Source: Mesorhizobium loti
GTDB lineage: Bacteria > Pseudomonadota > Alphaproteobacteria > Rhizobiales > Rhizobiaceae
Reading direction: 5' to 3'
Assembly (NCBI RefSeq): GCF_002858745.1
Contig: NZ_PJRO01000001.1
Location: 372,001-436,000 of the forward strand
DNA: 64,000 bases
A program made the translations under genes and the position numbers. This document shows positions 17,256 through 26,537 of this stretch, piece after piece; within the stretch, counting starts at the first letter, position 1, and every line of letters starts with the position of its first letter. The notes beneath the pieces are model-generated. The model saw only the letters and a list, made by a program, of their open reading frames with translations. It had not been told where the DNA came from and did not search any database.

Positions 17256-17336
17256 GCTTTCGCCTCCAACGACCACCCTTACATCACGGGAACGTCGTTG
17301 GTGATCGACGGCGGCAAGACGGCACATGCCGGATAA
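17256..17336 (+). pseudogene. C-terminal remnant of a short-chain dehydrogenase
   Basis: Twenty-six codons read ASNDHPYITGTSLVIDGG and then KTAHAG stop. This is the standard C-terminus of SDR oxidoreductases (YITG-x-x-L-V-I-D-G-G). No Rossmann start, SYK or upstream SDR sequence is found between 17087 and 17255, and no start codon opens the frame, so only the 3' tip of a lost or rearranged gene remains. Confidence 0.7.
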
Positions 17337-17339
17337 ACA

Positions 17340-17363
17340 AAAGGCCGCACTCGCGCGGCCTTT
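17340..17363 (-). terminator. Intrinsic terminator of the cold-shock gene
   Basis: On the minus strand AAAGGCCGC pairs with GCGGCCTTT (17363-17355 with 17348-17340) around 6 nt, followed by TGTTTATCC. It lies 20 bp after the stop of the cold-shock gene. Confidence 0.75.
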
Positions 17364-17383
17364 GTCCCGTGAATGCTACACGC

Positions 17384-17980
17384 TCAGTGAGCGACCGGCA
17401 GCGTTCCCATATCGGGGTGTATTTCAGCTGCCATCAAGCCCTTGTCGCCGCGACCGTAGCGCACCAGAACGACTTGACCAGGTCTGAGTTCCGTCACGCC
17501 GTAGCGGCGTAGCGTTTCCATGTGCACGAAGATATCCTCGGTGCCTTCGCCTCGGCTCAGGAAACCAAAACCCTTGGTGCGGTTAAACCACTTGACGAGG
17601 GCCCGCTCCAGTCCGCTTTCCGGCGTCACCGTTACATGCGTACGCTGCTCCTGCTGCTCGGCAGGATGGACTGCGGTCGATATGTCCATCGAGAGAACAC
17701 GGAACGCCTGCAAGCCACGGTCTCCCTGCTTGACGAGGCAGACCACGCGGGCACCTTCCAGCGCTGTCTGGAAGCCATCGCGCCGCAAACAGGTCACGTG
17801 CAGCAGGATATCGCCGGTGTCCCCTTCGTCAGGAAGAATAAAGCCGTACCCCTTGGCAACATCGAACCATTTGATCGCGCCGGAAACCTCCAGCAGATCT
17901 GCGGATTCGCCGATCTCGTCACGTCCAGCGGTATCGCCAAGAAGCGCATCCCGACCGGTCAGAGAGGCCTTTTCCCCCAT
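17384..17980 (-). CDS. Tandem cold-shock domain protein
   Basis: A 198-residue protein with two CSD units. The first has [16 protein letters not shown], the second [16 protein letters not shown], each followed by an RNP2-like segment (DILLHVTCL and DIFVHMETL). A linker rich in Q and E (about residues 105-120) joins them. Double CSD proteins are usual in rhizobia and bind single-stranded nucleic acid. ATG 17980 has AGGGGG about 7 nt upstream, which favours it over in-frame upstream starts. Confidence 0.92.
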   Translation of the reverse strand: MGEKASLTGRDALLGDTAGRDEIGESADLLEVSGAIKWFDVAKGYGFILPDEGDTGDILLHVTCLRRDGFQTALEGARVVCLVKQGDRGLQAFRVLSMDISTAVHPAEQQEQRTHVTVTPESGLERALVKWFNRTKGFGFLSRGEGTEDIFVHMETLRRYGVTELRPGQVVLVRYGRGDKGLMAAEIHPDMGTLPVAH

Positions 17981-18211
17981 CAGAACGCCCCCTTTCTCCG
18001 AAACTACAGCTACTGATTCTTTACATGAGATTAACACTTCGGCTTCCGGTGTGTGCAAGAGCTGACGTGCCTTTTTTCACCGGCTCTTTCGGAGATACAT
18101 TCAATCTGGCTCATAAAGACTGTTTGCAGGCTGACGTTACGTTGTTTTTCAGCGTTGCGGCATGCATCGACCGCCCCTATGGTGCGCGCAATCCCAAGCT
18201 TGGAGACGAAT

Positions 18212-18652
18212 ATGCGCTATCTGCACACGATGGTCCGCGTGACCGATGTCGAAAAATCCCTCGATTTCTACTGCAACAAGCTGGGTCTCAAGGAGGTCCG
18301 CCGCATCGAGAACGAACAAGGCCGCTTCACGCTGATCTTCCTGGCCGCATCCGAGGACGAGAAAAGCGGCACCGAGGCACGTGCCCCCCTGATCGAACTG
18401 ACCCACAACTGGGATCCCGAGGACTACAAGGGCGGACGCAATTTCGGCCACCTCGCCTATGAGGTCGACGACATCTACGCCACCTGCCAACACCTGCAGG
18501 ATCGGGGCGTGACGATCAACCGTCCGCCGCGCGACGGCTACATGGCCTTCATCAAATCGCCCGATGGCATCTCGATCGAGCTCCTGCAAAAGGGTGCCGC
18601 CAAGGAAAAGGCAGAACCCTGGGCCTCGATGGCGAACACCGGAACCTGGTGA
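18212..18652 (+). CDS. gloA: Lactoylglutathione lyase (glyoxalase I)
   Basis: A 146-residue metalloenzyme converting the methylglyoxal-glutathione hemithioacetal to S-lactoylglutathione. The metal ligands of the family are visible: His5 (YLHTMVRV), Glu in LIELTHNW, His in [10 protein letters not shown] and Glu in SIELLQ. GGAG stands 7 nt before ATG 18212. In-frame upstream codons belong to the intergenic region. Confidence 0.94.
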   Translation: MRYLHTMVRVTDVEKSLDFYCNKLGLKEVRRIENEQGRFTLIFLAASEDEKSGTEARAPLIELTHNWDPEDYKGGRNFGHLAYEVDDIYATCQHLQDRGVTINRPPRDGYMAFIKSPDGISIELLQKGAAKEKAEPWASMANTGTW

Positions 18653-18766
18653 TCGTCAGAGCGGTACAAACGCCTCTCACCACCACTTCCCGCGGGATGG
18701 CCTTGATGGCCAACCCGCTTTATCAGCCAGCGTGACGCCAGCCAGACAGCCGAACGGAGAATTCCC

Positions 18767-19057
18767 ATGTCGACCAGCAACGCCGACGTCACCACTGAAC
18801 ATGCCAGCCGCTACTTGCAGCAGCTTTGCAAGCATTGGGCGCACAAGTTTCCCGTCACCTTCGACCCAAACCACGGCGAAATCGAACTGACCATCGGCCG
18901 CACGGTAATGGATGCGGATGCAACAACACTGCATGTTGCGCTGACCGCGAGTGATGAAACGCAGATCAAACAGCTCGAACGCGTCGTGGAAGACCACATC
19001 AAGCGTTTTGCTTTCCGCGAGGAACTGGTCTTCAGCTGGCAGCGTCCAGCGGTTTAA
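18767..19057 (+). CDS. DUF2218 domain protein
   Basis: A 96-residue protein: ASRYLQQLCKHWAHKF, then FDPNHGEIELTIGRTVMDAD and VVEDHIKRFAFREELVFSW. These are the conserved blocks of DUF2218, small proteins often found near siderophore or metal genes but of unknown activity. No metal gene lies beside it here. Confidence 0.88.
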   Translation: MSTSNADVTTEHASRYLQQLCKHWAHKFPVTFDPNHGEIELTIGRTVMDADATTLHVALTASDETQIKQLERVVEDHIKRFAFREELVFSWQRPAV

Positions 19058-19064
19058 GCCGAGC

Positions 19065-19604
19065 TCAGCGCTGACCGATCATTTCAGCCAGCGCGAGAAT
19101 GCTGCGCCAGTTGCGCGTCGTGCCAGGCACTTTGAGGGTGCGCGGCAGGATTTCGGCGAATTTCGATTTGCCCAGACCATCCGGCGCATGCAGGTAGAGG
19201 ACATCACCCTTTACCTCGAACCGCTCTGGCCCTGTGCATTTTTCGGCAAGTCTGCCGGCCTCCTCTGAGGACGGTTCGCGTTCCAGAGCCATTGCGTGCA
19301 GCTTGGTGGGATCCTCCACGACCTCGGGATAGGGATTACCCGCCACCAGTTGCGCAAACCACGCTGCGTCTCGCACCATGATGCGGGAGTGAAACCCCCA
19401 GCGCTGCTGGAACGCCTGCTCCAGCATTTGGGTCAAGGTGGTGGCATCACCCTTTGCCGAGCAGAACACGACGTTGCCGCTCTGCACGTAGCTTGCAACG
19501 TCCGTAAAGCCGAGCTCTTCGAAGAAAGCCCGCAGCTCCGCCATCTTCACGATGCGGTTGCCGCCGACATTGATGCCGGAAAACAGCGCGACGAACCCGC
19601 TCAT
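19065..19604 (-). CDS. DUF1697 family protein
   Basis: A 179-residue protein starting FVALFSGINVGG, with MAELRAFFEELGFTDVASY and VQSGNVVF, all diagnostic of DUF1697. The C-terminal TTRNWRSILALAEM is also conserved in the family. Function is unknown. Its ATG overlaps the stop of ilvA (ATGA at 19601-19604), so it is translated as a follower of threonine deaminase. Confidence 0.9.
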   Translation of the reverse strand: MSGFVALFSGINVGGNRIVKMAELRAFFEELGFTDVASYVQSGNVVFCSAKGDATTLTQMLEQAFQQRWGFHSRIMVRDAAWFAQLVAGNPYPEVVEDPTKLHAMALEREPSSEEAGRLAEKCTGPERFEVKGDVLYLHAPDGLGKSKFAEILPRTLKVPGTTRNWRSILALAEMIGQR

Positions 19605-20857
19605 ATGATGAAGCCCGCCAGCGTCTCGTTTTCGGTGATGTCCTGATAGTGCACGCCGTGCGTGGCGAAATTGGCGGTCAGCAGATCGAAGTTGCGGCGA
19701 TCCTTGGTTTCTATGCCGATCAGCACCGAGCCGAAGTTGCGTGCCGATTTTTTCAGATATTCGAAACGGGCGATGTCATCGTCCGGTCCCAGCATTTCGA
19801 GAAAGTCGCGCAGCGCTCCCGGCCGCTGCGGGAAACGGATGATGAAGTATTTCTTCAATCCCTCGAAACGCAGTGCCCGCTCCTTGACGTCAGGCAGGCG
19901 TTCGAAGTCGAAATTGCCGCCCGACACCACCGCGACGATGGTCTTGCCCTTGATTTCCTTGCGTGAAAAATCCTTGAGCGCGTCGATAGCCAGCGCGCCG
20001 GCCGGTTCCAGCACCACGCCTTCGATGTTCAATATCTCGACCATGGTGGCGCAAAGCCGGTTCTCTGGCACCAGCCGCACATCGTCCTGGGAATAACCCT
20101 TCAGATGACGGAATGGCTCGCGGCCGATCTCGGCAACGGCCGCGCCATCGACGAAGTTGTCGACCCGGGCGAGCTTCACGCGCTTGTCCGCGGCCAGGCT
20201 TTCCCGGAGGCTGGGCGCCCCGGCCGGTTCGCAGAAGACGAAACGCGGCGCCCTGCCCCCTTGGGTGAAATAATGTGAGACGCCGGCCGAAAGTCCACCG
20301 CCACCGACGGGAAGCATGATGATATCGGGTAGCCGCGCACCAGGCATCTGGTCCGCGATCTCATAGGCCACCGTTGCCTGGCCCTCGATGATGTCCTTGT
20401 GATCGAAAGGCGGCACCATATGCGCCCCGCTCTGCTCGGTGAATTCAAAGGCGGCTCGATAACATTCGTCGAAGAAGTCGCCGACCAGCCTGATCTCAAC
20501 GAATTCACCACCGAACAGCCGCGTCTTGTCGATCTTCTGTTGTGGCGTCGTCACCGGCATGAAGACGACACCCTTGCGGCCGAAATGCCGGCAGACGAAG
20601 GCGAAACCCTGCGCATGGTTACCCGCCGATGCGCAGACGAACAGCTCGGCCTCGTTGCCTTCCGCCAATGCCTTGCGGAAGAAATTGAACGCGCCCCTGA
20701 TCTTGTAGGAACGCACGGGCGTCAGATCCTCGCGCTTCAGGAGTACGCGTGCGCCGTATTTGCGCGACAGGTAATCGTTCTCCTGCAAGGGCGTCTCGGG
20801 AAAGATCTGGCGCACAGCAGCGGCTGCGTTGGCGACCCGATCGGCAAAGCTAGTCAT
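19601..20857 (-). CDS. ilvA: Threonine ammonia-lyase (threonine deaminase)
   Basis: A 418-residue PLP enzyme converting threonine to 2-oxobutanoate, the entry step to isoleucine. PLP lysine is Lys52 in SYKIRGAFNF; GNHAQG and the glycine loop PVGGGGLSAG are present. The C-terminal 85 residues (FIIRFPQRPGALRDF) form a single ACT-like domain, as in the shorter IlvA type; E. coli IlvA (514 aa) has two. Start 20857 (MTSFADRV) is preferred over an upstream ATG at 20902. Confidence 0.94.
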   Translation of the reverse strand: MTSFADRVANAAAAVRQIFPETPLQENDYLSRKYGARVLLKREDLTPVRSYKIRGAFNFFRKALAEGNEAELFVCASAGNHAQGFAFVCRHFGRKGVVFMPVTTPQQKIDKTRLFGGEFVEIRLVGDFFDECYRAAFEFTEQSGAHMVPPFDHKDIIEGQATVAYEIADQMPGARLPDIIMLPVGGGGLSAGVSHYFTQGGRAPRFVFCEPAGAPSLRESLAADKRVKLARVDNFVDGAAVAEIGREPFRHLKGYSQDDVRLVPENRLCATMVEILNIEGVVLEPAGALAIDALKDFSRKEIKGKTIVAVVSGGNFDFERLPDVKERALRFEGLKKYFIIRFPQRPGALRDFLEMLGPDDDIARFEYLKKSARNFGSVLIGIETKDRRNFDLLTANFATHGVHYQDITENETLAGFII

Positions 20858-21054
20858 GAGGCAAGCCCTTGTAGAAATTGCAGCAATTGTTCCTGCCGCC
20901 ATTTTGGCTTTGGCGCAACACCCCGGCCTCGACAGACGCCTCCCAATGTGGTTTTCGCGGCTACCGACTTACTTTAGCCGCACTTCACCTGTCCCGAGAC
21001 AGCTCTCAAAAGACAGAACCGGCTGGAGTCGGATTTAGCAGGGCTGGACGTATC

Positions 21055-22131
21055 GTGCGCTTGAAGAGGTTCCTGATCGTTGCGATGACGCTTGTTGCCG
21101 CCGGCTGCGCCAGCCAGGGGCCGCAGGAAGTGCTGGGCAGCGCCATGGTGACGGCGTCGGTTTCCGACATCGTCGGCAATCACGCGATCTTCATCAACAC
21201 CACCCGCAAGCGTTCCGACGATCCCAACCAGGGCTTCGACGGCGACCGTTCGTCGACGCTGAACTACGCGCGCGTCAACGTCACCGTGCCGAAAGAACAT
21301 CAGGTCGGACAGATCGAGCGCAAGAGCCGCGGAAATTCCGACGATCCGTCGAAATATTTCATGGCCTCGCAGATGGTCGGCTATGACACCGAGCCGAAGT
21401 TCGAGGCCGCGCTCAATGCCGACATTGCCGCCCGTGGCGGCCGCGCCATGGTGTTCGTGCACGGCTACAACACATCGTTCGACAATGCGGTCTACCGGCT
21501 GGCTCAGATCGTCAACGATTCCGGCTATCCCGGCACCCCGGTCCTGTTTTCCTGGGCATCAGGCGCCTCGACCACCGGTTACGTCTATGACCGCGAAAGC
21601 GCCAGCGTCGCCCGAGATCAGTTGGAAGTGACCCTGCGGACTTTGGCCCGCTCCGGCGCGCGCCGCATCGACATCGTGGCACATTCCATGGGCACCTGGG
21701 TGACGATGGAGGCCCTGCGCCAGCTCGCGATCACCGGCGACCGCAACCTGAGTGGTAAACTCGGCGACGTCATACTCGCCTCCCCCGATATCGACGTTGA
21801 CGTATTCAAGAGCCAGATGCGCCGCTACGGCAAGCCCGACAAGCCGTTCATCGTGCTTCTGTCGGACGATGATCGCGCGCTGCGCTTGTCCGGTATCCTC
21901 GCCGGCTCCCGGCCGCGTCTCGGGGACTATAAGGAAGCCGCCGAACTCGCCGACTATGGCGTAACGGTCGTCGACCTGTCGTCCAAATCGGGTACGGACT
22001 CGTTCAACCACAACAAGTTCGCGGACAATCCCGAGATGGTCAAACTCCTCGGTCAGCGGCTGCGCGAGGACGACGGCTATGCCAATGACCAAACCGTCAC
22101 GGACCGCATCAAACAGCTGGGCATGATGTAA
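21055..22131 (+). CDS. DUF900 alpha/beta hydrolase lipoprotein, copy 1
   Basis: A 358-residue protein from GTG 21055, whose N-terminus is a lipoprotein signal with lipobox VAAGC (Cys18). The hydrolase part shows VFVHGYNTSF, VLFSWAS, nucleophile elbow VAHSMGTW and LASPDIDVDVF. This is the DUF900 esterase/lipase-like family. The GTG start is inferred because it begins the signal sequence; the frame is open farther upstream. A paralogue follows 92 bp downstream, so the pair arose by tandem duplication. Confidence 0.86.
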   Translation: MRLKRFLIVAMTLVAAGCASQGPQEVLGSAMVTASVSDIVGNHAIFINTTRKRSDDPNQGFDGDRSSTLNYARVNVTVPKEHQVGQIERKSRGNSDDPSKYFMASQMVGYDTEPKFEAALNADIAARGGRAMVFVHGYNTSFDNAVYRLAQIVNDSGYPGTPVLFSWASGASTTGYVYDRESASVARDQLEVTLRTLARSGARRIDIVAHSMGTWVTMEALRQLAITGDRNLSGKLGDVILASPDIDVDVFKSQMRRYGKPDKPFIVLLSDDDRALRLSGILAGSRPRLGDYKEAAELADYGVTVVDLSSKSGTDSFNHNKFADNPEMVKLLGQRLREDDGYANDQTVTDRIKQLGMM

Positions 22132-22223
22132 GTTGCGGCTCAATTAATCTGGACTGAGGCGGGTTCAGCCTCTATTCGAGATCGAGGCGCCACGCTCGGG
22201 CGCGAAGGCATCAGGAGCGGCTT

Positions 22224-23387
22224 ATGCGCTTGAAGGCATTGTTCGTCGTCGCCGTCGCGCTTTCAGTCACCGGTTGCGCCGGCTCCAAATCGCACGATCT
22301 GCTCAACAAGACCGCGATCGAGGCGCCTGCCGCGGCTATCGCCGCCACGCGCGACATCTATGTCGCCACAACACGCCAGACCGCGAAGACCGAGCCGCGC
22401 CAGGTCTTTGCCGGTGAACGCTCGCTGCGCACGCAATATGCGCGCATCGATGTCTCCGTGCCGAAGATCCATCAGGTCGGACAGATCGAGCGGGCCAAGG
22501 GCCGCGCGCAGAGCGACCCGGCCAAACACTTCACCGCAACCCGCGCCACCCTCTACGGCAACAGCAAGCAATTCGAGCAGGCAGTGGGCGCCGACATTGC
22601 CCGTGGCGACGGACGGGTGCTGGTCTTCGTGCACGGCTACAACAACGGCTTCGATGACGGCGTCTATCGTCTCACCCAGATCGTGCAGGACACCAACTAC
22701 CCCGGCACGCCGGTGCTGTTCTCGTGGGCATCGGCAGGCAAGACCACCGGCTATATCTATGACAAGGAAAGCGCCAACGCCGCCCGCGACGATCTCGAGG
22801 CAACGCTCAGGCTGCTGGCCAAAACCAAGGCCAAGAGCATCGACATCATCGCCCATTCCATGGGCAACTGGGTGGCGATGGAGGCCTTGCGACAGCTGGC
22901 CATCACCGGCGACCGTGATCTGTCCGGCAAGCTCGGCTATGTCGTGCTCGCCTCCCCCGACATCGATGTCGACGTGTTCAAGAAGCAGATGATGCGTTAC
23001 GGCAAGCCGGACCGGCCCTTCACCGTGCTGTTGTCAGCGGACGATCGTGCGCTGCAGCTTTCAACCTTCATCTCCGGCGCCAAGCCGCGTGTCGGCGACT
23101 ACGGCAACGCTTCCGATCTCGCCCAGTACGGCGTCACCGTCGTCGACCTGACCAAGACCCAGAGCGGCGATAGCCTGAACCATGCAAAATTCGCCGACAA
23201 TCCGCTCCTGGTGCAACTGCTCGGCAAACAGCTGCGGACGCCGGCAGCACTTGCCGCAGCCGAACCTGGCGGCACCCAACCGATCGAACAACTCGGCACC
23301 GGCCTTGGTCAGGCCGTCGGATCCGTGGCCGAGATCGTCATCACCACGCCGTTCAAGGTGTTGACCGTGGTGACCGGGGGGCAGTAG
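22224..23387 (+). CDS. DUF900 alpha/beta hydrolase lipoprotein, copy 2
   Basis: A 387-residue paralogue of the preceding gene. It has lipobox VTGC (Cys18), VFVHGYNNGFDDGVYRL, IAHSMGNW and LASPDIDVDVFK; long stretches such as EALRQLAITGDR are identical. Compared with copy 1 it gains about 40 C-terminal residues (PIEQLGTGLGQAVGSVAEIV to VVTGGQ) that look like a membrane-active amphipathic tail. Cell-envelope anchored; substrate unknown. Confidence 0.88.
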   Translation: MRLKALFVVAVALSVTGCAGSKSHDLLNKTAIEAPAAAIAATRDIYVATTRQTAKTEPRQVFAGERSLRTQYARIDVSVPKIHQVGQIERAKGRAQSDPAKHFTATRATLYGNSKQFEQAVGADIARGDGRVLVFVHGYNNGFDDGVYRLTQIVQDTNYPGTPVLFSWASAGKTTGYIYDKESANAARDDLEATLRLLAKTKAKSIDIIAHSMGNWVAMEALRQLAITGDRDLSGKLGYVVLASPDIDVDVFKKQMMRYGKPDRPFTVLLSADDRALQLSTFISGAKPRVGDYGNASDLAQYGVTVVDLTKTQSGDSLNHAKFADNPLLVQLLGKQLRTPAALAAAEPGGTQPIEQLGTGLGQAVGSVAEIVITTPFKVLTVVTGGQ

Positions 23388-23403
23388 GCGCCTGCGGAAA
23401 GAG

Positions 23404-24273
23404 CTACCGGAACGACAGGTGGTCCTGTTCGGAAACGACAGCCGTCACAAAATCCATCACCGCGCGCACCGCGGGCATTTTGCGCAGGTCGCTATGCACC
23501 GCCAGCCAGATGTCCCGCGCGAAGGACGGAGCGCTCTTTTCGACCCTGATCAGGTCGCGATCCCGCTCGCCGATGAAGCAAGGCAGGCTGGCAACGCCTA
23601 GGCCGGCCCTGACGGCGACGAGATGTTCGCTGGAATGGGTCAACTCGCAGACCACAGGACGATCGCCGACAATGCCGAGCAGCCAAGACTGTGCCGGCGT
23701 GTGAGCATAGGTTTCATCCCAGACGATGAACTCCCAACGCTCCGGCGCGGTCAGATAAGCATAGGACCGGTGCGCATAAAGACCGAAGGGCATCGTACCG
23801 ATCTTGCGCGTCACGCTGCCGGCTTCGTCGGGCTTTACGAACCGCACCGCAACATCGGCTTCGCGTCGCGCAAGCGAAACCCGTTGAGGTTGCGCAGACA
23901 TGGAAAGTCTTATGTCGGGATGTTCCGCCCTGAAGCGAACCAGATGCTCAGTCAGAAGATTTGTGACAAGGACGGGTGGGGCACTGAGCGCGATCCGCCC
24001 GACAAGCGGAGCCTGGGAGGCTTTGGCCAGGCGAGCTATGCCATTGGCCCCGCTCTCCATCTCCAGGGCTCGCTCGAACACTTGCCTGCCCAGCGTTGTG
24101 AGGCGGCTGGACCGCGGCAGACGGTCAACAAGCCGCACCTCGAGTGCAGCCTCGAGTGATGCAAGCCGCCGGCTGACTGTGGCGTGATCCACCTTCAGGC
24201 AGCGAGCGGCGCCCGATAGCGTGCCGACCTGAGCGACAGCAAGGAAATGGCGGACGTCTTCCCAATCGATCAT
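23404..24273 (-). CDS. LysR family transcriptional regulator
   Basis: A 289-residue regulator. The winged HTH is at residues 4-62: WEDVRHFLAVAQVGTLSGAA and KVDHATVSRRLASLE. The effector domain follows from about 92. It is transcribed away from the Gal80-like oxidoreductase gene with 102 bp between the starts, the usual LysR arrangement, and so probably controls that gene and itself. An AT-rich segment in the gap (around 24296-24318) could hold the LysR box, but I cannot fix a T-N11-A site. Confidence 0.92.
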   Translation of the reverse strand: MIDWEDVRHFLAVAQVGTLSGAARCLKVDHATVSRRLASLEAALEVRLVDRLPRSSRLTTLGRQVFERALEMESGANGIARLAKASQAPLVGRIALSAPPVLVTNLLTEHLVRFRAEHPDIRLSMSAQPQRVSLARREADVAVRFVKPDEAGSVTRKIGTMPFGLYAHRSYAYLTAPERWEFIVWDETYAHTPAQSWLLGIVGDRPVVCELTHSSEHLVAVRAGLGVASLPCFIGERDRDLIRVEKSAPSFARDIWLAVHSDLRKMPAVRAVMDFVTAVVSEQDHLSFR

Positions 24274-24375
24274 CTGTGCAAAATCTCAAGGATCGCTCGC
24301 ATATATGCCGAATTTTCGCAGGGAATGCACCGATGTATTTTTCGGGGCATCGAAATCTCCCGCGAGGATCACAGC

Positions 24376-25497
24376 ATGACCGAACGCCGCTTCAGGGTTG
24401 GCATCGTTGGCCTGCAACCGGGAAGGAGCTGGGCCGCCAGAGCGCATGTGCCTGCGCTACGGGCATTGTCCGACACTTTCGAGATCGCCGGCGTTGCCAA
24501 CACCAATCTGTCTAGCGCGCAAGCAGCGGTGGCCGAGATGGGATTGTCGTCGAGAGCTTTCATCGATGTTGCTGACCTGGTCGCCTCACCGGAAATCGAC
24601 ATCGTCACCGTTACGGTGAAGGTGCCACCGCATTTCGAGATCGTGAAGGCAGCAATCGCTGCCGGCAAGCATGTCTACTGCGAATGGCCGCTCGGCAACG
24701 GCCTGGCCGAGGCCGAAACGATGGCGGCACTTGCCCGGGAAAAGGGAGTGCTCGGCGTGGTTGGAACCCAGGCGCGCCTTGCCCCGGAAATCATCTATCT
24801 GCGGCAGCTGATCGCCGACGGCTTTGTCGGCGAGGTGCTCTCAACCACCCTGGTCGCCCGCGCCGGGAACGCACTTGGCGCCGGCACCATTTCCGAGAAA
24901 AGAACCTACGGTTATCTGCTCGATCGCGCCAACGGTGCCACTGCGCTTACCATCCCTGTGGGGCATACGCTGGCGGCGCTGCGCGACGTGCTCGGCGACA
25001 TCGCGGAAGTCTCCGCCGTCTTGGCGACGCGGCGGCCCACCGCGCTTGCGGTCGATACACAGGAGTGGCTGCCGGTATCCGCTCCGGACCAGATCCTGGT
25101 CAGCGGCATCATGGCCAGTGGCGCTCCCATCTCCATTCATTACCGCGGCGGCCCGGCACGCGATGGCGACGGCCTGTTCTGGGAAATCCATGGCACAGAG
25201 GGCGATATCCGCATCACCGGCACTTCCGGCCACACGCAAATGGTTCAGCTTTCGCTCAGCGGCGCGCGCGGCGGGGACAAAATGTTTCGACCGTTGGAGA
25301 TCCCCTCCTCATATCGCACCGACTGGCCAAAGGAGGTAGAGCCCGGCAACGTCGCACGCCTCTACGCGAAAATGGCAGACGACCTCCGCAACGGCACGCA
25401 CACCGCACCGAGCTTCGACGACGCTGTCGCGGTGCACCGCATTATCGCGGCCATCGAGAAAGCTGCCGAGAGTGGACATCGCGTTGTGCTCAGCTGA
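24376..25497 (+). CDS. Gfo/Idh/MocA family protein, Gal80-like
   Basis: A 373-residue NAD(P)-binding protein. The Rossmann start is FRVGIVGLQPGRSW, longer than the usual GxGxxG. Where catalytic family members have EKP this protein has CEWPLGN (near residue 110), the form seen in Gal80-like proteins, so the usual active-site lysine is missing. It may therefore be a sensor or have altered chemistry. ATG 24376 starts the Rossmann unit; 43 further codons are open upstream. It pairs with the divergent LysR gene. Confidence 0.85.
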   Translation: MTERRFRVGIVGLQPGRSWAARAHVPALRALSDTFEIAGVANTNLSSAQAAVAEMGLSSRAFIDVADLVASPEIDIVTVTVKVPPHFEIVKAAIAAGKHVYCEWPLGNGLAEAETMAALAREKGVLGVVGTQARLAPEIIYLRQLIADGFVGEVLSTTLVARAGNALGAGTISEKRTYGYLLDRANGATALTIPVGHTLAALRDVLGDIAEVSAVLATRRPTALAVDTQEWLPVSAPDQILVSGIMASGAPISIHYRGGPARDGDGLFWEIHGTEGDIRITGTSGHTQMVQLSLSGARGGDKMFRPLEIPSSYRTDWPKEVEPGNVARLYAKMADDLRNGTHTAPSFDDAVAVHRIIAAIEKAAESGHRVVLS

Positions 25498-25511
25498 CCT
25501 GTTACGATTAG

Positions 25512-26513
25512 TCACGTCGCGATGTTGTTGATTGCCGGCAAGGGTACCGGCAGATCACTCTCCCCAAGCGACCTGCGCAGTTCGATCTCGATGTCCCGGC
25601 AAATCTGGGAAATGGGCACATCGTTGGCACCGCCCTCAAACGGATTGGCACTGCTCTCGCCGACCAGGTCGAGCGACATGTAGACCCATCCGAGAAGTGC
25701 ACCGAACGGGATCGTCAGCCAGATCGCAACAGGGCCGAGAAAGCCGCCCAACTTGCCCATGTCGGCAAAGACCGGAACGATGCCGAATGGCAGCAAGGTG
25801 CAGAAGATCACCATGAACATCGAACTGACGATCGCATATTGCCGCGGGTAAGGGTTGTTCTTGATGCGGTCACAGCGCGCCTGCTGATCGTGAAAGTCGC
25901 GCATCAGCTTGGTGAGCTCGGAATAGACCTGTGTTGGGACGGCAGAGTTCTTGAGCAGCCCGTTGACCTGCACAGACTGCATCTCAAGGAGGGTTACCGC
26001 CGGCTGAGGCGTTTTCAGGACGCGCTCGGCATCCTCGGCCAGCAGCGCTCGCAATTCATCGGCGACCGAGCTTTTGTCCTCCTGGATGTGATAGCGGCGC
26101 CGGCGGAATTCGATGTTGGCGGCGCGCGCCAGCGACTCCCAGGGCATCGTCCGGCGCAACGAAAACCGCAGGGCCGTCAGCCAGGCGAGGTGTCGATAGA
26201 TGAGCTGCCTTGCGGTCGCCGCGTCGGTGAAGTCCCTGCAGAAGTTGGACCACAATCGGCTGCTTGCAGTGATCTGGGAAAAGGCCTGCAAGGCCTCATT
26301 ACTGCGGGTGAACACCTGCGAATTCTTGAAGCCGGTGACCAGCGACACAGTGGTGCCAAGCACAAGCACGACCGACCAGGGCACCGAGAACCCTGCAGTG
26401 CCGGGAAGACGGTAAAGCGCGACCGCCAGTCCGCTCACCGCGACCATGTAGATGACGCTGCGTCGCGACCAGAGCGCGAAATCCAGCAACCTATAAGAAC
26501 GGCCTACATACAT
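25512..26513 (-). CDS. Bestrophin-like membrane channel
   Basis: A 333-residue protein of the bestrophin/UPF0187 family, which forms pentameric anion or cation channels. N-terminal hydrophobic helices (about residues 18-60), the charged cytoplasmic central part and two later helices (225-275) are visible. The signature near the C-terminus reads SANPFEGGANDVPIS, matching the NPF-x-x-x-x-NDxP motif. Start and length agree with bacterial members. Ion and role are not determined. Confidence 0.9.
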   Translation of the reverse strand: MYVGRSYRLLDFALWSRRSVIYMVAVSGLAVALYRLPGTAGFSVPWSVVLVLGTTVSLVTGFKNSQVFTRSNEALQAFSQITASSRLWSNFCRDFTDAATARQLIYRHLAWLTALRFSLRRTMPWESLARAANIEFRRRRYHIQEDKSSVADELRALLAEDAERVLKTPQPAVTLLEMQSVQVNGLLKNSAVPTQVYSELTKLMRDFHDQQARCDRIKNNPYPRQYAIVSSMFMVIFCTLLPFGIVPVFADMGKLGGFLGPVAIWLTIPFGALLGWVYMSLDLVGESSANPFEGGANDVPISQICRDIEIELRRSLGESDLPVPLPAINNIAT

Positions 26514-26537
26514 CGGATGTCCTGAAATTCTTCGTGC

